Assembly: GCF_012290005.1 (NCBI RefSeq)
Contig: NZ_JAAXMS010000002.1
Location: 992,001 to 1,056,000, forward strand
Origin: Crateriforma spongiae
GTDB taxonomy: Bacteria; Planctomycetota; Planctomycetia; Pirellulales; Pirellulaceae
Direction of reading: 5' to 3'
Length of the DNA: 64,000 nt
Part shown: in pieces, positions 1 through 9,182 of the stretch
Position numbering within the stretch: position 1 is the stretch's first letter
Layout: each line of letters starts with the position of its first letter
Made by a program: the position numbers and the translations under genes
Notes under the pieces: generated by a model
Database searches by the model: none
What the model saw: the letters and a program-made list of their open reading frames with translations, nothing else
What the model was told of the DNA's origin: nothing

Positions 1-2910
1 ATGGTTCTCCGGTGACGTGGATTCTGCTGTACCTGCATCCTGGGGTGCAGATGTTCCGTCGGTGCCGGCATCAGGTGCGTCGCCCGTCTCATCGCCGGAA
101 GTTTCACTGGCGGCGTCGCCGGTGGATTCGTCGCCGGCGGTTGGCCCCTGCGATCCCGATGGCGGATCATTTGGGGGTTTTCCCGAGTCGGCGGTTCCCG
201 TTTGTGGCGACTCTTGATCGGACGAGGACTCGGCGATCGATTCATCGCCCGGTTCGTTTGACGGTGAGACACCGGAGGATTCCTCGGTTGCGTCGCGAGT
301 GGTGGTCGATTCTTCGTTCTGCTGATTCGAACCACCCGCCCCCTGGTTCGGCGACGACGGATCGTTTTGGTCGGATTGCGATTGGTTGCCGGAACCACCC
401 GAGTCCTGGTTTTGCTTCAAGAATTCTTGAATCCGCTCGAACGCATCGCCGTCGTGACTGGGCGGCGTGTCCGGTGTTGCGTCCGGATCCGGTTGTCCGC
501 CGGAGCGTTGCCCTTCCGAATTCGCCAAACGACCGTCGCCACCCGAATCCTCCGGTGCATTCGATGGTTCGCCGGTGTCACCATCGCTGCCGGATGTCGC
601 CGCTTCATCGACACTGGACGAATCCCCCGGTGCTTCATCACGATCCGTCCCCTGCCCCGTTCCGGCCTGGGGATTTTGATCCGCGTTCTGGTCGCCGCCG
701 GATCCCCCTTGCTCTGCGCCGGCTTGACCGGACTCGGGATCCGCCGCACCACCGCCCTTTCCTGCGGTCGATTCGCCGGGGTCGGATTCGCCGGGGTCGG
801 ATTCGCTCGTCCCATCGCTGTCGTCGCCCGCGTTGTCGGAACGATTTCCGCCGGAACTGTCACCGCCGGAACGGGCATCGCCCGAATCGCCTTCGCCGGA
901 ATCTTGCGCTGACGAATCTTCGCCGCCGTCACTGGAGCCATCCTGGGGTTCTCCGTCGCCGTTTGGGTCGGATGGGGCATCTTCGCCCGCATCGGAATCG
1001 CCCCCACCATTGGCCCCGGTGGAACCTTGCCCCTCTTGGTCTCCAGCACCCTGTCCATCACCGCCTTCGTTTGCGCCATCACTGTCGCCATCGCCTTCGG
1101 TATCATCCGATGATTCGTCGCCGCCGGACGATGCGTCGCTTTGGGCCGATGATGACTGGTCACTTGATGGTTCCGGACGAGACATACCATCATCGCCCGC
1201 CGGTGTGTTGTCCGACCGCGGCTCCGGTTCAACCCAGCGCAACTCCACGGGATCAGTGACATTTTCGTTGGGGCGGATTTGATCGTCGGTAACGCTGTAC
1301 CGATTGTCGGTAGCGATCGCGCGAATCCGAACGACATCGCCAGCATTCAAACGCATCCGATCGGCGCGGACGGCGAATTCTGCGATTTGGTTGCCGGTCT
1401 TCCCCGCCATCGACGGATGCATCAAGTCGGACGTTGGTGGAGCTTGCCACAGCATGCGTGGTGGAACCGGCCGACCGTTGACGTCGATCAGCAACCGCAC
1501 TTGGTTCAATCCAAAGTCGGGATCACTTGCGTGGACTTCAATCACCTGCTGGGCATCCAGCGGGATTTCTTTGGGACTTTGCGTCGGCACGACGATGGTG
1601 ACATCCGGCTTCAAGTCCGCGACGCATTCGATCGGGTACACAATCGGATCGGGATTCGATTGATCGTCCTGATCCCAAATGCGGACACGGTAGGACGTGG
1701 GATTCGTGTCGGTATCGGATCGGCGAAGCACAAATTCGGTTTCCCAGGTCCCATCGTCTTCCGCCGAACCCGCGGGCTTCATCGCAAACGATCGACCGGT
1801 CGCAACCACGCGATCACCGACCGAGGCGGGGTTGGTTTGCACGACGGCTTTGCGCAGCGGTCGATTGCCCCGCACACGAATGCGAACCTTGGTCCCATCG
1901 ACGGCGCGAATCGGTCCCGATGACTGTCGCCAAGATTCAATCCCGGTGTATTCCGGAGGCGTCAGTTCAATCGATTCCAAGCTGACCACCGGCACATCGC
2001 GTGGCGTCAAACGGTAAGCACGCGTGGACGCGTCCCCGGCGTCGATGCGATAGTCGGCATGCTGGCTTCGTCCGGGCGGCAAAACGACGACGGTTTCGAA
2101 ACGCTGGCTTCCCGATTCGGCCGGTTCCTCCGACAGTCGCATGGGCAAGGATTGCCGCGAATCGCCCTGGTGGATGTGACACACAACCGTGTCGTCATCG
2201 CGAAGCCCGGATAGATCAACACGGATGGCGACCGGGCGTCCCACCATGACGGTCTCATCGGCGGGGAAAACTTGACCGATGCGAACACGTGTCGGACGTT
2301 GAATGTCGGACCACGGCAGCAACAGACGTTGGGTGGATTGCCAACTGCTTTTTGGACTGGCCGCCCAGTACACCAACACGGCAAGCACGGCAGCCAACGC
2401 GAGCAACCAAAAACGCAACAGCCCGGTCACTTCGCTGGGCAACGCATCGACTTTCTGCAGCACCGTTGCCGATCGGACGGCCAAACCGCGAATGACCGAT
2501 GCGCGGATTCCTTTGGCATCTCCCTCGCGACGCAAGGTGATGTAACTGGTCAGGGCTTGGCGTAGCTGGGGGTGATCTCGCTCGATCGCCGCGGCGGCAT
2601 AGGCCGGATCGATCTGTTGAGACCACAGCGGAAATCCGCGCCGGTACAACCAGAACGCCGTTCCGGCGATCCCGAGGATCCAGAAGAACAACCGCCCGGC
2701 CACCCCGGTATCGGCCACCCAATGGTCGACCACCAGCCAAGTCAGCCAGACCCCGACGCCCCACAGAACGACAGCCAGAACACAGCGGGTCGCGTCGGTC
2801 CGCCACAGCGCCGCGCGAACATCACCGATCCAGCGGTCGACAATCTCCGATGCAGGCATCCCGCCGGTGCCGGCGGACGAACCGAGTGCATTGGATGGGG
2901 TACGTGTCAT
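1..2910 (-). CDS. Large membrane-anchored protein with acidic low-complexity tail (3' end outside window)
   Basis: Open for 970 codons from the ATG at 2910 to the left edge, so the C-terminus is missing. The N-terminal ~100 residues hold two hydrophobic segments (around VLAVVLWGVGVWLTWLVV and LFFWILGIAGTAFWLY), and a third lies near residue 160 (LLRFWLLALAAVLAVLVYW). A beta-rich extracytoplasmic stretch follows (about residues 190-560). From roughly residue 570 the protein becomes almost only Ser, Gly, Asp, Glu, Gln, Asn and Pro. The architecture (N-terminal membrane segments, a domain with DPxYAAAAIERDHPQLRQAL, then a polar tail) resembles DUF4175-like membrane proteins that planctomycetes carry near MoxR/DUF58/VWA genes; this is from memory of the family and the neighbours lie outside the window. 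The start is chosen because the protein reads continuously from it. Function unknown. Confidence 0.8.
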   Translation of the reverse strand, partial: MTRTPSNALGSSAGTGGMPASEIVDRWIGDVRAALWRTDATRCVLAVVLWGVGVWLTWLVVDHWVADTGVAGRLFFWILGIAGTAFWLYRRGFPLWSQQIDPAYAAAAIERDHPQLRQALTSYITLRREGDAKGIRASVIRGLAVRSATVLQKVDALPSEVTGLLRFWLLALAAVLAVLVYWAASPKSSWQSTQRLLLPWSDIQRPTRVRIGQVFPADETVMVGRPVAIRVDLSGLRDDDTVVCHIHQGDSRQSLPMRLSEEPAESGSQRFETVVVLPPGRSQHADYRIDAGDASTRAYRLTPRDVPVVSLESIELTPPEYTGIESWRQSSGPIRAVDGTKVRIRVRGNRPLRKAVVQTNPASVGDRVVATGRSFAMKPAGSAEDDGTWETEFVLRRSDTDTNPTSYRVRIWDQDDQSNPDPIVYPIECVADLKPDVTIVVPTQSPKEIPLDAQQVIEVHASDPDFGLNQVRLLIDVNGRPVPPRMLWQAPPTSDLMHPSMAGKTGNQIAEFAVRADRMRLNAGDVVRIRAIATDNRYSVTDDQIRPNENVTDPVELRWVEPEPRSDNTPAGDDGMSRPEPSSDQSSSAQSDASSGGDESSDDTEGDGDSDGANEGGDGQGAGDQEGQGSTGANGGGDSDAGEDAPSDPNGDGEPQDGSSDGGEDSSAQDSGEGDSGDARSGGDSSGGNRSDNAGDDSDGTSESDPGESDPGESTAGKGGGAADPESGQAGAEQGGSGGDQNADQNPQAGTGQGTDRDEAPGDSSSVDEAATSGSDGDTGEPSNAPEDSGGDGRLANSEGQRSGGQPDPDATPDTPPSHDGDAFERIQEFLKQNQDSGGSGNQSQSDQNDPSSPNQGAGGSNQQNEESTTTRDATEESSGVSPSNEPGDESIAESSSDQESPQTGTADSGKPPNDPPSGSQGPTAGDESTGDAASETSGDETGDAPDAGTDGTSAPQDAGTAESTSPENH

Positions 2911-3243
2911 GCGTGACGGCAAGAAAAGGGAATGGCTGATATTCGGGTGTCGCGAAGGTGGCTGTGATCCAACAACACCGGTACCAAGCCCGACGGCTCG
3001 ACCACCGCGTTTCGCATCACCGCAGATCGTCCCCAAAGGTGGGGAACTTCTTGACTTTATTCTAGCTTGCCGTCATCACCCGCCCGGTACCCCCGTTTCG
3101 GTTAGAACTTGGAAACTCACAGCTGGGGGGACAGCAGAAACCGAATTCCCGGGTAAACTAGTGCCGTGATGGGAGGGCAAGAGCCACATGACTGGGTGCC
3201 CCCGATCCAAACCCGTCAACTTTTCTAGTCGATCGATCGCTTT
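2911..3243. other. Divergent intergenic region
   Basis: 333 bp between the divergent membrane protein and the HTH gene. Promoters for both genes are expected here. I see no convincing paired -35/-10 boxes, no hairpin followed by a T run and no credible coding frame. A TTGACT at about 3051 has no well-spaced -10 partner. Confidence 0.4.
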
Positions 3244-4389
3244 ATGAGATACGCATTCAGGCTGGCCGAACTGCTCGGACACACTCCGGACCGCCGTAAA
3301 CGCCCCGGAACGATCAAATCCATCGTTGAACACACCGGGCTGGACCGACACCAGGTCGCTTCGCTGTTGAAGAACGAAGCGAAATACATCCCGCTGGAAG
3401 CACTTTCGCGTCTGTGCGATTACCTGATCGATCACGGCTATGCCACCGCCGAACAACTGCCGGGCGCCCTTTTCGCCGTCAACGCGGAAAACTTTTGGGA
3501 ATTGCTGGCCCGTCGCGGCGAAATCGAAATCGTCGTCGGTGTGCGTCAGGCGGACGGCAACGATTCGCCCGAAGGTGCGATGGTCGTCGCCAGTGACAGC
3601 GTTCTGGTCGGCGAACTGCTCAACGGCGTCAGCACCCTGGGCGGCAGTGCCAAGCATCAAGCGGGGGCCGAAGGCAACGCCGAAACCGAAAAAGAAGTCT
3701 TGATGCCCGATCGCCTGCAACAAACGCTGGTTTGGAGCCCCGGTCAGGTGTCGCTGGAAGACGCCCGTGCCCGTGCGACCGAGGTCTTCGAAAGCTTCGT
3801 TAATGCCCAGGGCGACCGCGGATTGGTCTGTATCGGTAGCGTGAAATCCAATCCGGTCGTCGAATTGATGATGAGCGACCTGTTCGGGTGCACCCCGTTT
3901 GTTACCGAAGACGACATCGACGATGCGTCGGCACGAAGTTGCCCGTTTTACCTACGCTACCGCGACAGCGACCCCAAACCCGATGGGGCCAGTGCGGGAA
4001 CCCGGCTAAGCAAGAACGAAGACGCCCCGGAACCCGGGTTCTACTTCGAAAAAGACGACGGGTCCTGGGAATACGCCGGCGGCAAAGACCAAGATACGGC
4101 GCTGGTGTTTTACGTCTTTCGCGAAGCCTTGGGCCGACTGGACATGGTGCTGAGCGGGTTTTCCGGTCGGGCCACCCGCTTGCTGGCCAAAACGCTGGCG
4201 ATCCGCGGTGAAGAATTTTGGCCGCCCGTGTATCACCGCGGCGGGACTCAAATCGGCGCCTATTTGGTGACCTACGAAAACACTGACGGCAAACCCAGCC
4301 GCGACGATCTGCTGTACAACCCCGGCGGTGCGGCAACCATTCTGCCGCTGCCGACCGAAGCGATCGCTCGACGTCTGGCGCGACGCTAG
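3244..4389 (+). CDS. HTH (XRE/Cro-type) DNA-binding protein with large unknown C-terminal domain
   Basis: 381 residues. Residues ~20-65 form a Cro/CI-like helix-turn-helix (SIVEHTGLDRHQVASLLKN, then ALSRLCDYLIDHG), so the protein probably binds DNA. The remaining ~300 residues are a mixed alpha/beta domain with a stretch near residue 200 (GLVCIGSVKSNPVVELMMSD) that looks like a nucleotide-binding-type strand-loop-helix. I cannot assign that domain to a named family. No signal peptide or membrane segment, so cytoplasmic. The gene stands alone, divergent from the membrane protein to its left and convergent with the hydrolase to its right. The targets are unknown. Confidence 0.75.
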   Translation: MRYAFRLAELLGHTPDRRKRPGTIKSIVEHTGLDRHQVASLLKNEAKYIPLEALSRLCDYLIDHGYATAEQLPGALFAVNAENFWELLARRGEIEIVVGVRQADGNDSPEGAMVVASDSVLVGELLNGVSTLGGSAKHQAGAEGNAETEKEVLMPDRLQQTLVWSPGQVSLEDARARATEVFESFVNAQGDRGLVCIGSVKSNPVVELMMSDLFGCTPFVTEDDIDDASARSCPFYLRYRDSDPKPDGASAGTRLSKNEDAPEPGFYFEKDDGSWEYAGGKDQDTALVFYVFREALGRLDMVLSGFSGRATRLLAKTLAIRGEEFWPPVYHRGGTQIGAYLVTYENTDGKPSRDDLLYNPGGAATILPLPTEAIARRLARR

Positions 4390-4408
4390 ACGCGGTCAGT
4401 TTCAGGCC

Positions 4409-4432
4409 CCGTCGCGAACACCGACGCGACGG
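4409..4432. terminator. Hairpin between convergent genes
   Basis: Perfect 8-bp inverted repeat (CCGTCGCG / CGCGACGG, 8-nt loop) in the 50-bp gap where the HTH gene and the hydrolase converge. There is no T run on either side, so it may be a bidirectional or processed 3'-end structure, not a classic rho-independent terminator. Confidence 0.35.
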
Positions 4433-4439
4433 CCGACTT

Positions 4440-6590
4440 CTAAGGTGCCAATTGCCAGGATTCGTCGAAGAATCCTTCGGCGGCAATGGGTGCGGGCAAA
4501 ATGGAATCGTCAAACCCGGGTCGAATTTCGCCGATCGCCCAATCGGGCAACATCGCAATCTGCCGTGAATTGCTGTTGTTGGAAAACGTTCGGAACGTCA
4601 GCCCGCTGTTGACGACCACATAGCGATCCGGATTCAACGGGTTGGGATAGCAAAGAATCGCGACGTGATTCGACGCGTCGAACGTCCTATCGCCCACCGA
4701 AATTCGATCGCGGTTCCATCCGATCGGCAATCGTCCGCTGATTTTCCGCAGCACCGTGTTGCTGCCGTAATCACCGAAGCAGATCAGATTGCAATCGCGA
4801 ATCATGTCATCGGTGACGTCGGTGTCTTGCACCACCGGCATTTCGCCACGCATGATTTCCCGCCATCGGCGCTGCGCCGTCCGGATTTCACGATCGATCC
4901 ATCGCTGGACCGGCCCGTGTTTGGCCGGCCGACTGGGCAAAACCATCACGAATTTTTCAGTCAGCGCGTCGTCGATCGGCCCCTGCAGCCCCGGACTTTT
5001 GCGAAGCACACCAGGGTTCGGCTGCCCCTGTTTCCATTGGCCACCGGTACGCCACAGCGACGCTTGGAACCCCGGTTCGGACGACTCATCGACCAGGGGC
5101 ATAACGCGATCGTCGACTTCCGCGATCAACACCTGCATCGGTCGGCCGACGACGGAACGAATCTGCGCCCACGAATCGGCATCCCAGTCGATCTGCATCG
5201 CCGTCACGCCGTCCGTGTTGATGACCAACCGCGGAACGTCCACGTCTTCGGTTCGCCAGTCGGTACGAACCACCGATTTGTCCCAGTGTTTTTGCAAACC
5301 AGTCACTGTCAGGAATCCGGCTCGGTTGTACCGCAGGGTATAGGTCGTCCAATCCAGTTTGGCCGGCGGCAGCCCCGATTCGGTCTGCTTGGTCGGATCG
5401 GCCCATTTGGCCAACTGTGATTCGATCTGCTGCATCGATGCTGGATCGATTTTGTGCCCCATGCCGGCACCGATGACATAGGGCCACTGAAAGCCCATCG
5501 CTTTGCATGCCTGGGCGACGCGATCGGCCGCCTGTTTCTGCTTGTCCACTTCACCGCTGTACGCGATCACATGAGTGTTGCGAAGGTTGCCGGCCCAGGG
5601 CAGCACGTCGTACCAATTCAGCAACTGACGACGCGCCGGGGTCAATTCGAAAGGCGGCTGATCCCCCCAACCTTGATAGACCAGTGTGTCGACGAACCCG
5701 GCGCCGGGGCTGGCGGCAAACCACCGCGTCGAATCGTGAACGGCGAAGTGCCAGCAACCGGCACCGCCCATCGAGAATCCGCGAATTGCGATTCGATCCG
5801 TATCGATGTGGACCAAACGCTCGGCCGCCTCGATCGCTTCGTAAACGTCGGTTTCACCGGCAAACTTGAACGCATTGCAGTGGCGGCCAAAAGGATGCAA
5901 CACGAATGCATCACGCGGCAATGCCTGCCCCGGTTTGTCCATCCGTTCAATCAGAAACGGTATCTCCGTTTTTGTGTCGCCGCGTCCATGCAACCAAACG
6001 TCCATCCGATGCCCGTCTTGCTGCGAATCCGCTGCATCGAGAAAACCCGCCGGCACGACGATGCCAAAGGGTTGAACGGTTCCGTCGATCCGGCTGACAA
6101 ATCCACCGACCAGCGGCTGCGGCTGTTCGCTGCGGGACGGTTTCCAGCCCAACAAACGCAATCCGCGATCCCCGGATGCCGCCGCATCCAGCCGACGCTG
6201 TGCTTCGTTCAACAGACGATCCGCCGCGTCGACCTGATTGGGCTTGAAGAACAGATTTTGGGTCAACGCCAGATCCACCGCACGGATCAGCACCGACACG
6301 TGGGGCCGCCAATCCACATCGGATGATTCGGCGTCTGCCGCTCGGTCGCCGGCAGACTGTGTTTTGGACAGCCGTGACCGAAGACTCTGGGCGCGTGACG
6401 CCAATGAATCACGCCGCGCCGGATCGATCGCGATCCCGGCCGGCGGCAACGATTTGTAGGTCGGCTTTTTGGTGGTGGATGACGCTTTGTCTTGGGCGTT
6501 GCCAACAGTGGCGGCCAGCAGCATCACCACGCAGGACAAACACCAGGCCAAGGGTGGCATCTGTGGCCGAATCTGGCAGCACTTCATCAT
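4440..6590 (-). CDS. Secreted prolyl-oligopeptidase-like serine hydrolase
   Basis: 716 residues. An N-terminal signal peptide (hydrophobic core CLSCVVMLLAATVGNAQ) suggests export. The alpha/beta-hydrolase domain at about residues 160-400 carries the nucleophile elbow GFSMGG with Ser273, a likely acid Asp349 (SGEVDKQ) and His379 (GMGHKI), in the order and spacing expected for the S9/prolyl-oligopeptidase or esterase class. About 300 further residues after the catalytic domain repeat the mixed alpha/beta style and may be a second, non-catalytic hydrolase-like or substrate-binding domain. Its ATG overlaps the hisA stop codon as TGATG, so the two are probably translationally coupled although their functions look unrelated. 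Substrate (peptide or ester) cannot be told from sequence. Confidence 0.85.
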   Translation of the reverse strand: MMKCCQIRPQMPPLAWCLSCVVMLLAATVGNAQDKASSTTKKPTYKSLPPAGIAIDPARRDSLASRAQSLRSRLSKTQSAGDRAADAESSDVDWRPHVSVLIRAVDLALTQNLFFKPNQVDAADRLLNEAQRRLDAAASGDRGLRLLGWKPSRSEQPQPLVGGFVSRIDGTVQPFGIVVPAGFLDAADSQQDGHRMDVWLHGRGDTKTEIPFLIERMDKPGQALPRDAFVLHPFGRHCNAFKFAGETDVYEAIEAAERLVHIDTDRIAIRGFSMGGAGCWHFAVHDSTRWFAASPGAGFVDTLVYQGWGDQPPFELTPARRQLLNWYDVLPWAGNLRNTHVIAYSGEVDKQKQAADRVAQACKAMGFQWPYVIGAGMGHKIDPASMQQIESQLAKWADPTKQTESGLPPAKLDWTTYTLRYNRAGFLTVTGLQKHWDKSVVRTDWRTEDVDVPRLVINTDGVTAMQIDWDADSWAQIRSVVGRPMQVLIAEVDDRVMPLVDESSEPGFQASLWRTGGQWKQGQPNPGVLRKSPGLQGPIDDALTEKFVMVLPSRPAKHGPVQRWIDREIRTAQRRWREIMRGEMPVVQDTDVTDDMIRDCNLICFGDYGSNTVLRKISGRLPIGWNRDRISVGDRTFDASNHVAILCYPNPLNPDRYVVVNSGLTFRTFSNNSNSRQIAMLPDWAIGEIRPGFDDSILPAPIAAEGFFDESWQLAP

Positions 6591-7327
6591 CAGTCGTCTT
6601 TCGCCAATCGCAGGACATCGGGCAATTCGATCGCACCATCGTAAAGCGCCCGGCCGACGATCGCCGCCGGCATCCCCAATTCAGTCAGCCGTGACACGTC
6701 GTCCAGCGTGGTCACGCCGCCGCTGGCAACCAGCGGAATGTCGGTCGCCTCGGCCATGGCGACCAGTCCGTCAAAGTTGGGCCCCTGCATCATGCCGTCG
6801 CGGGCGATATCGGTGTAAATGATCGCCGCGATGTTGGCGGTGCGGCCACGCAGATCTTTGGCCAAGTCGATCGCCGGCGTGCTGCTGGTTTCCAACCAAC
6901 CGTCGGTTGCCACCATGCCGTCGCGGGCATCGATTCCGGCCGCCAAACGTCCCGGAAACCGGTCACACGCACCGGCAAACCAGTCGGGTTTCTTCAGCGC
7001 CGCCGATCCGACGACCAAACGGCTGACACCGATTGCCATCAAGGCATCGATCGCCTGGTCGTCTCGCACGCCACCACCCATCTGACACGGCAACCCGGTT
7101 TCGCGAATGATCCGAGAAACGGCGTCACGATTGGCGGTCGGGTCATCGCCGCGGGCGGCATCCAAGTCGACCAGGTGTAAGCGTCGTGCCCCCAGTTCTT
7201 TCCAGCGGAGTGCGAATTCGACGGGATCGTCGCCGAACACGGTTTGACGGTCATAGTCACCCTGGCGAAGCCGCACGGGCTTGCCATGACGCAAATCGAT
7301 GGCGGGCCAAATTTCCAAGGGATTCAC
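6590..7327 (-). CDS. hisA: Phosphoribosylformimino-5-aminoimidazole carboxamide ribotide isomerase
   Basis: 245 residues, the usual length for HisA, a cytoplasmic TIM barrel. It catalyses the fourth step of histidine synthesis, the Amadori-type isomerisation of ProFAR to PRFAR. The N-terminus EIWPAIDLRHGKPVRL is diagnostic; Asp11 and Asp133 (AGIDARDG) fit the two catalytic aspartates. The phosphate-binding glycines GGGVRD and ASGGV are present. The frame is open further upstream, but the family N-terminus points to GTG at 7327 as start. No other his gene is nearby. Its stop overlaps the start of the downstream secreted hydrolase. Confidence 0.95.
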   Translation of the reverse strand: MNPLEIWPAIDLRHGKPVRLRQGDYDRQTVFGDDPVEFALRWKELGARRLHLVDLDAARGDDPTANRDAVSRIIRETGLPCQMGGGVRDDQAIDALMAIGVSRLVVGSAALKKPDWFAGACDRFPGRLAAGIDARDGMVATDGWLETSSTPAIDLAKDLRGRTANIAAIIYTDIARDGMMQGPNFDGLVAMAEATDIPLVASGGVTTLDDVSRLTELGMPAAIVGRALYDGAIELPDVLRLAKDD

Positions 7328-7579
7328 TCGTTTGCTGTCGATATGGATCGCGTTGGGCCCGTCGGACCGACCTGACATCTGGCAACCGAAACGCGAGGCT
7401 GACAGCATAAATGGCTGCCCCGTGGAAACAACCAAGCCTCCGGTTCGTCGCGGCCAGTTGCCGGCGGTCGACACTAACCCACGGCATCACCACGGATCGA
7501 CGATCGCACGTCCGCCAACCGCGACCCTGCTGAGCACGATCGTCCCCGACATTTCAAAATACTGGTAAAGCAGCGCAGC

Positions 7580-9145
7580 GTGTCCGATATCCGCAATCTT
7601 GTGATCGTCCTTGGCGACCAACTGAACCACGACAGCGCCGCGTTGGACGATTTCGACAACCAGCGTGACCGCGTGTGGATGGCCGAAAACCAGGAAGAAG
7701 CGACCCACGTTTGGTGCCACAAATTCCGGCTGGTCGCTTTCTTTGCACCCATGCGCCACTTCCGTGATGAACTGGACGAAAAGGGGCGGCAAGTGCTCTA
7801 CCACGCACTGCCCACCGATGGTCGAAAAGCAAGAGCCAGCAGCTTCGCCAGTCTGCTGACCACGACGCTGAACGAACACGACGTCCAAAAGATGATCGTC
7901 GTTCATCCAGGCGATCACAGGGTGCTGGAATCACTGAAAACCGTCGCTGACGAACAAAACGTTACACTGGAGATTCGTGACGACCGGCATTTCTACTGCA
8001 CGATCGACCAGTTTCGTGACTGGGCCGATGGCCGAAACAGCCTGGTGCTGGAAACGTTCTATCGCCACATGCGGAAACAACACGACGTGTTGATGGACGG
8101 CGGTGATCCGGTTTCCGGTGTGTGGAACCACGACAAGGAAAACCGAGGAACGTTTGGCAAGTCCGGCCCCAGCGATGTTCCCCACACTCATCACTTTCGC
8201 CCCGATGACGTCACCCAAGACGTGATCGACATGGTGAACCAACGCTTTGACGATCATCCGGGAAAGGTCGATGCGTCGTCCTTTGATCTGCCCGTGACAC
8301 GATCCGAAGCGTTGACACTGCTGCGTGAGTTCATCAAACACCGTTTGATTCACTTTGGTGATTACCAGGACGCGATGTGGTCGGATCAAAAGTACTTGTA
8401 TCATTCGCGGTTGTCCCACGCGATCAACCTGCATTTGCTAAGCCCACGCGAAGTGGTCGACAAAGCCATCGCGGCATTCGACAGCGGTGAGGCACCGATC
8501 AACAGCGTGGAAGGCTTCGTGCGTCAAATCTTGGGCTGGCGTGAATTTGTTCGCGGCATCTACTGGACCCACATGCCGGACTATCAAGACCGCAATGCCC
8601 TGCAATGCGACGACGATCAGGACGTTCCGTCGTTCTTCTGGGATGGCAAAACTGACATGGCATGCGTGGCCGATGCGATGCGTTTGCTGATCGAAACGGG
8701 GTATGCCCACCACATCCAACGCTTGATGGTGCTGGGACTGTTCGCCCAGTTGTACGGGACGCATCCCGCAAAGTTTCACCAGTGGCACATGGCGATGTAC
8801 AACGACGCGGTCGACTGGGTCAGCTTGCCCAACGCGCTTGGCATGTCACAGTGGGGTGACGGTGGGTTGATGGCAACCAAGCCGTACTGCGCCAGCGGCA
8901 AATACATCAAACGCATGGGAAATTACTGCAAAGAATGCCGATTCAACCCCGACGAAGCGACCGGTGACGACGCTTGTCCGTTCACGACGCTGTACTGGGA
9001 CTTCTTGGACCGTCACCAACAACAGTTCAAGAACAACACACGGATGACGATGCAACTAAAGAATCTGCAGCGGAAAGACTCCTCGCAAATGAACGCGATC
9101 CGCGACCGGGCACAAAAAATTCGTCGCGACGAACTGGATCTGTAA
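7580..9145 (+). CDS. Cryptochrome/photolyase-related protein, FeS-BCP (PhrB) class
   Basis: 521 residues. Begins VIVLGDQLNHD, typical of the deoxyribodipyrimidine photolyase-related family. Predicted to repair UV photoproducts in DNA using FAD and light; the best studied member, Agrobacterium PhrB, repairs (6-4) photoproducts. The four iron-sulfur cysteines are Cys362, Cys450, Cys453 and Cys466, the same spacing (88, 3, 13) as I recall for PhrB. The FAD-binding region includes HSRLSHAINLHLLSP (275-289) and GWREFVRGIYW. Start is GTG at 7580 with no clear Shine-Dalgarno. Divergent from hisA and convergent with glutamate dehydrogenase. Regulation not evident. Confidence 0.92.
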   Translation: MSDIRNLVIVLGDQLNHDSAALDDFDNQRDRVWMAENQEEATHVWCHKFRLVAFFAPMRHFRDELDEKGRQVLYHALPTDGRKARASSFASLLTTTLNEHDVQKMIVVHPGDHRVLESLKTVADEQNVTLEIRDDRHFYCTIDQFRDWADGRNSLVLETFYRHMRKQHDVLMDGGDPVSGVWNHDKENRGTFGKSGPSDVPHTHHFRPDDVTQDVIDMVNQRFDDHPGKVDASSFDLPVTRSEALTLLREFIKHRLIHFGDYQDAMWSDQKYLYHSRLSHAINLHLLSPREVVDKAIAAFDSGEAPINSVEGFVRQILGWREFVRGIYWTHMPDYQDRNALQCDDDQDVPSFFWDGKTDMACVADAMRLLIETGYAHHIQRLMVLGLFAQLYGTHPAKFHQWHMAMYNDAVDWVSLPNALGMSQWGDGGLMATKPYCASGKYIKRMGNYCKECRFNPDEATGDDACPFTTLYWDFLDRHQQQFKNNTRMTMQLKNLQRKDSSQMNAIRDRAQKIRRDELDL

Positions 9146-9182
9146 CAAACCGCCGGTGCCTTGATTCACCCGACAGCTGCGA

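Noticed and set aside
12-1346. Long open frames (415 aa plus, 309 aa minus) over the first 1.3 kb
   Set aside because: They are Arg/His/Pro-rich shadows of the Ser/Gly/Asp-rich coding frame; only the frame from 2910 gives a membrane-protein-like N-terminus.
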